Shown: piece after piece, positions 57,376 through 64,000 of the stretch
Numbering within the stretch: the first letter of the stretch is position 1
How the letters are laid out: the number at the start of each line of letters is the position of its first letter
The notes under the pieces: model-generated
Told to the model about the DNA's origin: nothing
The model's input: the letters and a program-made list of their open reading frames with translations, nothing else
Databases searched by the model: none
Assembly: GCA_017893485.1 (NCBI GenBank)
Contig: JACEHZ010000201.1
Location: forward strand, 124,001 to 188,000
Direction of reading: 5' to 3'
Length of the DNA stretch: 64,000 nt
DNA from: Hemerocallis citrina
Lineage: Eukaryota; Streptophyta; Magnoliopsida; Asparagales; Asphodelaceae
Made by a program: the position numbers and the translations under genes

Positions 57376-58979
57376 TTATTGTTCTCCTATTTCTGTTATT
57401 TCTGTCATCATTTTTATTTCATATTCTTCTGTTTTATCTTCACTGCTTCCACTATCTTCTTCCATTACCATTATTTCTTCATTTTCGCTTATTTCTGACC
57501 AGTTTTCCTCATATTCTATGGGTTCATAATTTATGTTATTCATTTCTTCAATTTCTTCTACGTATTTTACATTTTCTTTCTTCATTCTTTTAGGAAAATT
57601 TTGTGATATATGTCCTACCGCTCCACATATATAACAATTATATTTCTTAGGGTTTTTAGTATAATGTCTATTTTTATTTTTATTTATTCTTCTAAATTAT
57701 TTTTATAGGTTTTTTATATCTCTTAAAAGTTTTCCTATATTTTGGTTTATATTTTTGGAATTTGTGTTTACTCTTCTTTGTATAATTATAGTTTTTATTA
57801 CATCCCCAATGATTCGGTCTTGCATCTTCATAACAAATTCTTTGTTTATATGTTCTATAGTATTTCATTGTTGCTCTAGCATCTTGGCATACTTTATCCC
57901 TATAATCTTTTACGAATTGTGTTATATACCCTAAAGTTTCTACTTCTGGTTTTACTTTCTCACCTATGTATGCATTATATATGTTTATACTTCATGGATC
58001 AGGAGTTTTAGAAAGAATGAGTCCAAAATTGGACTCCGTTATTCTTTTGTATAATTACTATCTTGAAAATATTCTCGGAATTCACAAGTATGGTTGTCAA
58101 AATAACACATGTCGCATACTTTTAAGTTACTTTTAGTCTCCATCTTGCTTGATTCTTTTTGTATATAGTGTGTTTTTCTCATTTATCGTATAAACTGAAT
58201 TTTGTTCTTACTTCTATTTCGTAATTTGTAATTATTTATTTTAGACCTAAGGTTCGTTGTGTTAGGGTTCTTCAGTTCCTCTATCATCAATTGGTCTTGA
58301 TTTTCTCATAGTATTTCTTTCTTCTTCCTTTAATCTATTCCACCATTTTGCTACTACTCCTATAAATGTTGCTTCTATAAATTTTTCAAAAGCGTTTCTT
58401 GAAAGATTTTGCCTAAATCCTACTATTAGTGAGGCCTTTACCAATTCTTCTATTGTTCTATCTACATCTTTTACGCAATCTAGATCTATCCATTCTCCAT
58501 TTCCTGCTATTCCTTTTTCGTAGTGTTCTGTAGGTTCATATTTTGGGGTTTCTTTTTCTTTGTCTCTACCTAACTTATTATTTTTTGTATTTTTTCCGTT
58601 TTCATGGCAATTGATAAGGTCTTTTGTTAGGTGGTGGCCTTATGATTTCATACATATCAGTTTGAGTTTCTGTAGGTTTTGCTATAATCTTTTCTTTATC
58701 TTGATTCATTTTTATTTCTTCATTCGGTATATCTAGGTTTTTTAAGGCTTCCTCTATGTATACTGAATTGGAATTTGTCATTAAATCTTCTTTTTCTAAA
58801 ATATTAATATTAAGTTTTGTTATAGCTTCTAACTCCTTCATGCCTTCTTCCGTTATGCCCAAATCTTCCTCTTTGTCATCAGTTATATAGCTTTCTAATT
58901 CTTTTATGTTCTTATCTATGATTTTTAAATCTTTTCTTATAATTCCTACAAACTCAGGACCATTGCAATCTTCTTCCAA
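57376..58979 (-). pseudogene. Viral capsid region with altered zinc knuckle
   Basis: The N-terminal part (58979-58602) is acidic. 58444-58262 has NAFEKFIEATFIGVVAKWWN, resembling the conserved capsid core of the family. A Lys/Arg-rich stretch leads to the knuckle at 57636-57595, CYICGAVGHISQNF: the fourth ligand is Phe, one base from Cys. A very acidic linker follows (57585-57376) that runs toward the movement protein. Stops and frame changes are numerous at 58260-57660. Confidence 0.7.
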
Positions 58980-59340
58980 CTCTTACATGTTTATCATATA
59001 AATTTCTGGTCCCATATTTGGATTTAATCTTACTGCTCCATTGGCCATAGTTAGCCTAATATTTTGTATGCTAGTAGGTATTGGTAATACCAACTTACTT
59101 CTTCGTTTCTGTAATCCAATACTTTGTATGCTATCTCTTTTTGTATTTTCTTGGATAGTTTAGTAGTTAATTTTCTTGTTATTAACAAATATTCTGATAT
59201 TTTCCTATCAGTAATATGCTTTGTTACTGTTAATCTTATATCAATGTATTTAATTTTGAAATTTGAGAGATTTTTTAATCTTAATTTCTTTATTTTCTGT
59301 GAAATATCCAGTTTCTAAATAGGGTAGTGAGATATGTAAA
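58980..59340 (-). other. Upstream viral-looking coding relic
   Basis: On the minus strand, broken frames give YLETGYFTENKEIKIKKSL, KKIQKEIAYKVLDYRNEE and RLTMANGAVRLNPNMGPEI, Lys/Ile-rich like the rest of the virus. They probably belong to the N-terminal part of the first viral frame. No domain recognised. The edge of the viral copy lies at or just beyond 59340. Confidence 0.45.
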
Positions 59341-59516
59341 TTTTTATTTTTAGTGTTGTGTAAATATCCTTAAAGTTAGGGTCTTTCTTAAAAAATTACT
59401 TCCAATTGTAATACTTTTATAAATAGTTTAGAGGGTGTTCTATATTTACAAATATTTTCTAAAAAAATCCTATAATTGAAATTGAGTCAAAAACCACAAA
59501 ACATATTGCATGAATT

Positions 59517-59580
59517 TCAGCATCCCACAAATTTGCCACATGGCATCTTCTAAATAACCCACAAAAATACATATACTTAA
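59517..59580. repeat. 'AGCATCCCACAAATTTGCCACATGGCA' repeat flank
   Basis: A near match occurs on the other side of the viral copy at 51493-51550. Weaker copies ('cgccacatgtcacctttt') occur at about 60197 and 60316. The viral copy thus lies between two members of one small repeat. Confidence 0.7.
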
Positions 59581-59769
59581 AAAGATATTATTTTAATATT
59601 TATTTATCTCTTCTTTAAAAACACAATAAAATATATTACTTGGAGTACAATGTTCCAGAATTATGTAACACTTTTTTATAAACCCACAAATTCATTGCGT
59701 GACACCTTTTTTTTAAAAAAATCCCATAAAAGTATATATATACTTTAAAGTTATTTTTAATATAGAGTA

Positions 59770-60125
59770 TCCTTCGGTTGTGCACTAGACTGTCGTGTGC
59801 ACTCATATGCATTCGGCCTTCTCACCTTCGTATTGACGATCTGAACCGTTCACATTAATCTATACATCTAAATTAGTCTAAATATGTCAAATCACATCAT
59901 TTAATATTCATGTACCCATGTGACTATTAAAAATAACAATTTTCAGCTATACAATTTTGTAACACTTCAATGGATGGACAAATGAATTTCAAATGATTTG
60001 ATTTAACATATTTACGCTAATTTAGATGTGTATATAATTGTGAATGGTTCGGATCGTCAATACGAAAATGGGAAGGCCGAGTGTACACGAGAGCACACGG
60101 AGGCTTAGTGTACAACGGAAAGGGA
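59770..60125. mobile_element. Fold-back MITE, about 355 bp
   Basis: The two halves are inverted copies: TCCTTCGGTTGTGCACTA at the left against the complement of TAGTGTACAACGGAAAGGGA at the right, continuing inward through 'cgtattgacgatc', 'tctaaatta' and 'aaatgattt' for roughly 135 bp per arm. Superfamily not determined; no clean target duplication was found. Confidence 0.75.
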
Positions 60126-60339
60126 CTCATTAATATATTTATCTCTTCCCTAAAAAACGGAGAAAATGTTATATATGAAGTTCAACGTCCTAGAAATTCG
60201 CCACATGTCACCTTTTGAGAGGCCTAGTGCACAACGGAAGGGGACTCATTAATATATTTATCTCTTCCCTAAAAAACGGAGAAAATGTTATATATGAAGT
60301 TCAACGTCCTAGAAATTCGCCACATGTCACCTTTTGGAA
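60102..60339. repeat. 119-bp tandem duplication, nearly identical copies
   Basis: 'acaacggaa[ag]gggactcatt' at 60112 recurs at 60231, and the whole unit through 'ccacatgtcacctttt' is almost identical, so the duplication is recent. It includes the last bases of the fold-back MITE. A (TA)n run follows at 60351-60372. Confidence 0.9.
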
Positions 60340-60479
60340 AAAAAGTATTATATATATATATATATATATATAATAGGCCTACCCTATCGCTCCTTTCTCC
60401 ATTTTGAAATAGAAAAAGGAAAGCAAAAGTAGGAACTGACACGTGCAGCCCACACCAATTGTCAAAACAGTATTAATTT

Positions 60480-60700
60480 AAAAAGACACCAAAAAAAACA
60501 TTTTCTCTTCCACATCTCCCCAAAACCCACAAACCCTAACTCTCCCTACCCCGAAACCCACTCACATCTCCTCACCCGACCGTCCTACCACCGCCCGCCG
60601 TCCACCGCGCCCCGATCCCGCCCGTCTCAACCCTCTACGTCGCCGTCCGTCGTCGATCCTGCCCCGACCCCACCGTCGCTACCCTCCACCGTAAGTTTTC
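60480..60700 (+). other. C-rich block, possible 5' UTR / first exon of a lost gene
   Basis: After A/C-rich sequence comes a very C-rich stretch with CCACCGTAAG at about 60686, which looks like a splice donor. The words 'accctccaccgtaa' recur at 60731. No start codon with a long frame follows. It may be the first exon of a host gene whose remainder was displaced by the Athila-like element; low certainty. Confidence 0.3.
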
Positions 60701-60749
60701 CTTTTACTTAAGATTTTTCTATCTTTCTCTACCCTCCACCGTAACTTTA

Positions 60750-61280
60750 CGCTGCAAAAAGGGGCTGCAGAATTAAGGGGCCTATTAGAAATCACATGGT
60801 ATAGCAAAATCAACTCAAAATTTACATGGTCATATCAATGACCAAACTATTTCCCAATAATAGTCTAGGTCATTGCCACCAAGTATTATAAATTTCCTAT
60901 TTATAATGGGTTAAATAAATTAGAGAAGAAACCCATGAATTATATCTTTGGTACGATCTCCATGGTTCATGATGCCAACCAACTGTTTGTCGAAATGCCC
61001 ATTGGACATGAGTAGTTTATCTTTATGTAAATAGAACATGTAATACACCCATTTCGAGTTTGTGTGGCTGAAAATGGTAATGTCTGTAACATGAATAGAA
61101 TATATTTTGTTTTGGAGAGATGGGTATGTGATAAATCCGATAACATCCACATTTTGGAGCAGTATCTTAACGCAATAAGACAGTTAAAACTCCCTATATG
61201 TGGTAATTTACTCTTCTTTTCTCGTTTCCATAGGATACAGCTTAAAAGCAACTAAACGAAGCAGATTCAAGATTTACTCA
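60750..61280. other. No gene recognised; left edge of the Athila-like LTR unresolved
   Basis: The short frames on the minus strand (to about 61250) carry no motif that I know. The LTR start must lie in this stretch or just before 61340, but no TG terminus matching the ACAACA end could be fixed. Confidence 0.4.
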
Positions 61281-62908
61281 AGACTGTGAGGATGATACAC
61301 TTGAATGAAGAGCCCTAAGTTTGCATCAAGCATTTGATAGAAGCTGCAGAATACAAGTCGACTGGTCCTTCAACGATAGTCGACTGGTCCTTCAACGATA
61401 GTCGACTGGACAGAGGAGGTTGAGTTTCCGAAGCTTCGCAGTACAGTCAACTTACTCCAAAAGACAGTCGACTTAACTGACTAGATTTGAATCTCCAGAG
61501 TTCACGGCACAGTCGACTTACTCTAACACCAGTCGACTGAACTGGCATTCAGCGGGAGTTAAAAGATAAGAACAGTTGAGATTCACCCTCATCCAAATCC
61601 AAATCAAAGTGAGCTGTCAAAATCCAGGAAATAGATATGGGATAGCTGCAAATAACAACTTTCCAACAATCAACTTAGAAACCTGGGTTTGGCAAGTATT
61701 AAGATTTGACTCAATCCATATCCGATGTGTGAGAAGATAGAATGTTGGAACTTGAGATCTATAGATGGGAGCAAAAGAAACTATAAAAAGGCTGGAATAC
61801 ACAGTTTAGAGGACATCTGGATAGTTAGAATCAGATCGAGAGAGAAGAGAAGGAATCAACGAAAGAAGATCAAGTACAATCAAACAAAGCAGGAGATCAA
61901 GTGCCACTGGAGGGGAGATCAAGTCGACTTACAAGCAGATCAAGTCGACTTCAAGGCTGAACATCATAAAAATCAGTGTTACTTTTTCTCTCTCTAGTTT
62001 TTTTCTTGTTCTTATTGTTAGAGTCATGAATTCTAACTTTTTATTCAATAAAAGTTGTATTATGTGCAACTAATTTCACTGTTGGGCTGATGGAAACCGT
62101 AGTCATGTAATGTTTATAATCTTCTAAAACACTACTTTTACCACTTATTGATTAAACCTGGTTGTCTTGATCAAATTTATAATATGAAGCAACAATTGTT
62201 AGAAAGTTCTTAGGAGAAGTCGACTGAGAGCTAGCAAAAGTCGACTGATCTAAAGAACCTTATATTATCAAGTTGCCTATTATAAAACTGATTCTGTTAT
62301 ATGAGTATAGAGACGATCCATATCTTATGCTCATAACGAGTAACACAGGAATCATTTACGTTCTTGGTTTAATCAACTTGGAGGATCTAGATTTGATACC
62401 AACTTCTAGAGCTTTGAGTGTTTGTTCATTTCCATTGTTCCTATGCTTTCTTCAAGTGCAACTTAGTAGATACCATGCTAAATACTTAAGGAAAGAAACG
62501 AATTAGAGTAGATACCATGCCTAATTCTTGGCCTAGGAAAATCCTAACTTTAAGGAGTAGATACCATGCCCTTAAAGGAACAAACATGAGTAATTAGAGT
62601 GGTGTAGAAGGTGATCTAGCATTCTTGACTATAGGTGGAAATCAAGCCCAACTACGTTAATAGATATTTTGTGATTCAAATTGTGATTCTACTTGATCTA
62701 GATTTTAATCTCTTTTTCTTTCAAAACATACTTTTAGAACAAACTTTATGACAAACATTTCTGATTATTGATTAGTGAGTTAATTACTACAATCTCTGTG
62801 GGATCGACCCTTGCTTTTCACTACGCTTCTATAAACGATTCGTACACTTGCGAGGTTTTAATTTGTGTCTAGTTTATCTATTTATTTAGATAGCTGAGAC
62901 TTACAACA
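61281..62908 (+). repeat. 5' LTR (at least its 3' part) of an Athila-like element
   Basis: It ends TTACAACA just before the primer site. It contains repeated AGTCGACTGG-type words (61355-61540), two of them in a 25-bp direct repeat ('ccttcaacgatagtcgactgg'), a CTATAAAAAGG box near 61780, and 'agtagataccatgc' three times (62465-62570). The left edge given is approximate. Confidence 0.65.
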
Positions 62909-62914
62909 AGTTTT

Positions 62915-62933
62915 TGGCACCGCTGCTGGGGAT
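62915..62933 (+). other. Primer-binding site (tRNA-Asp type) of the Athila-like element
   Basis: TGGCACCGCTGCTGGGGAT is a slightly changed form of the TGGCGCCGTTGCCGGGGA site used by Athila and related plant gypsy elements. Confidence 0.75.
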
Positions 62934-63094
62934 TGTTTAGTATTTTAACTTGCAAATCAATAAAAATCTTTTTTCTTTTTTCTTTTCTTTTATTATATTT
63001 TCTTTTAGGTTACACTCTGCACAGACAGATTCAGATCAGTCGACTGTCATCAGGGTGCAAGTTGACTGTACAGCGAACCATTCCAAAAGCAACA

Positions 63095-64000
63095 ATGGGC
63101 GAGGAAGTACCAAATCGAGTACCAATGCAGGACAAATTCACTCCTAAGAATATTGAGCAACCTTCCTGCATAGCTTATCAACCTAATGTCACAGGGAATA
63201 TGCACCTATCTCCTCAATTACTCAGCATGGTTCCCTACTTTAGTGGTAAACTAGACGAGGAGTCTCATCTCCATTTGCAAGATTTCTTTGATCTTTGTAG
63301 AACACAAAGCGTCCAAGGGCTCACCCCCGAACAAATCAGGTTAATTTTGTTTCCATTTTCATTAAAACTTAATGCTAAATTGTGGTATAATTCTTTCGAA
63401 CCAGGATCAATTTAGTCATAGGAGCAATTGGCAACAAAGTTCTTGAAGGAATTCTTTCCAGCTCAGAAAACCAAACAACTAAAAAGGGAAATTCAACTCT
63501 TCCAACAAAAAGATGGCAATTTATTCTTCGAGGCATGGAAGGACTTCAAGAACAAACTTCTCAAATGTCCTACGCACAACATGCCCAAGGATGATCAGGT
63601 ACAAGCATTTTATGAGGGTTTAAATGACACTAACAAAGCAATTGTAGATTCAGCTTGCAATGGAATCTTGATGAGAAAGAGTGGTGAGGAGGCCATCGAG
63701 CTATTCGAAGAACTCAGCGAGAACTCACAACAATTCTCAACAAGGGGAAGGGGTCTTTCGAAAAAACAGGGAGTTTACGAAATTTCTAGTAATAATAACA
63801 TGCAATTAGAAATGTTAAACATGAACAAAAAAATTGATATGCTTGTTAATGCAATTTTGACGTTGGGCGGCGTAAAAAACCAAACAGAAGAAATTTGTGC
63901 AATTTGTTCTCATTCTGATCATACATCTAATTCATGTCCCATGTCTTCTTTCACAGATCAGGAGCACGCAAACTACTTAGGACAGAGAATGTACCCGCCC
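63095..64000 (+). pseudogene. Athila-like gag, partial, two in-frame stops
   Basis: The ATG at 63095 opens MGEEVPNRVPMQDKFTP. The capsid core follows (VPYFSGKLDEESHLHLQDFF, LILFPFSLKLNAKLWYNSF). TAG at 63413 and TAG at 63419 interrupt, and the same frame then continues without a break (LKEFFPAQKTKQLKREIQLF, FKNKLLKCPTHNMPKDDQVQ, VDSACNGILMRKSGEEAIEL). Near 63894 is an intact zinc knuckle CAICSHSDHTSNSC (C-x2-C-x4-H-x4-C). The frame runs to the window end. Only the two clustered stops mark it as defective so far. Confidence 0.85.

Larger units (their letters stand above)
51868..59340 (-). mobile_element. Endogenous caulimovirid (pararetrovirus), decayed
   Basis: Minus-strand order: unassigned region, capsid region with zinc knuckle, movement protein, aspartic protease, RT-RNase H, TAV-like region, promoter, unknown frame, tRNA-Met primer site. 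The length (about 7.5 kb) is close to one unit genome. There is no integrase and no LTR, as expected for Caulimoviridae, which integrate by accident. Capsid before movement protein in one block, then PR-RT, then a TAV-like region fits the cavemovirus/solendovirus layout better than florendovirus or petuvirus; this is inference. Every module has stops or frame changes, so this is a fossil. Confidence 0.85.

Noticed and set aside
60920..61255. Overlapping minus-strand frames of 76 and 94 codons
   Set aside because: They look faintly host-like, but two frames compete over the same DNA and no family could be recognised.

Overview
The window is plant nuclear DNA, most likely from an angiosperm (probably a eudicot) with a repeat-rich genome. 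It is built almost entirely of nested and decayed transposable elements, plus one old endogenous pararetrovirus. I see no intact single-copy host gene, no tRNA or rRNA gene and no CRISPR array. The species was not determined.

Layout. (1) 1-2768 is part of a very long LTR inserted into a minus-strand Ty1/copia element (2769-5897). (2) 5898-9248 is AT-rich DNA with a two-exon fragment of an unidentified host gene (7409-7771, minus). (3) 9249-21194 holds two Ty3/gypsy elements. Element 1 (plus) has its LTR, primer site, gag, protease and RT, and is split by a 4.2-kb solo LTR (11442-15658). Near 17380 it is fused, in inverted orientation and inside the RT/RNase H region, to element 2 (minus; gag-protease-RT, with its 5' LTR at 20534-21194). 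(4) 21195-23285 holds copia-type LTR remnants. (5) 25689-34745 is a hAT transposon with 14-bp terminal inverted repeats and a perfect 8-bp target duplication. Its transposase is interrupted by a Harbinger/Tourist-type MITE (TTA duplication), which is in turn interrupted by a 4.7-kb CACTA element (TAT duplication). The CACTA element carries exons of a stromal processing peptidase-like M16 protease gene.

(6) 35070-46153 is a Ty1/copia element (minus) with 5-bp target duplications. Its 5' LTR is split by a 4446-bp solo LTR (41045-45490, its own 5-bp duplication) that contains 81-bp and 78-bp tandem repeats. The copia element itself sits in an older gypsy LTR remnant that has a second copy near 49010. 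(7) 46920-47942 is a poly(A)-tailed retroposon with a 17-bp target duplication. (8) 50821-51490 is a second Harbinger-type MITE. (9) About 51868-59340 is a decayed endogenous caulimovirid on the minus strand: capsid region with a CCHC knuckle, movement protein, aspartic protease, RT-RNase H, a TAV-like region, then a CaMV-35S-like promoter, an unexplained reading frame and a tRNA-Met primer site. (10) 59517-60375 is small repeats and a fold-back MITE. (11) From the 60.9-62.9 kb region to the end is the LTR, primer site and gag of an Athila-like gypsy element that runs off the window.

Nothing here appears to work as a gene set. Every transposon and viral reading frame that I could follow has stops, frameshifts or a changed key residue. 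The value of the window lies in the readable insertion order (target duplications at six nesting points), the captured protease exons, and the viral copy with its regulatory region still recognisable.
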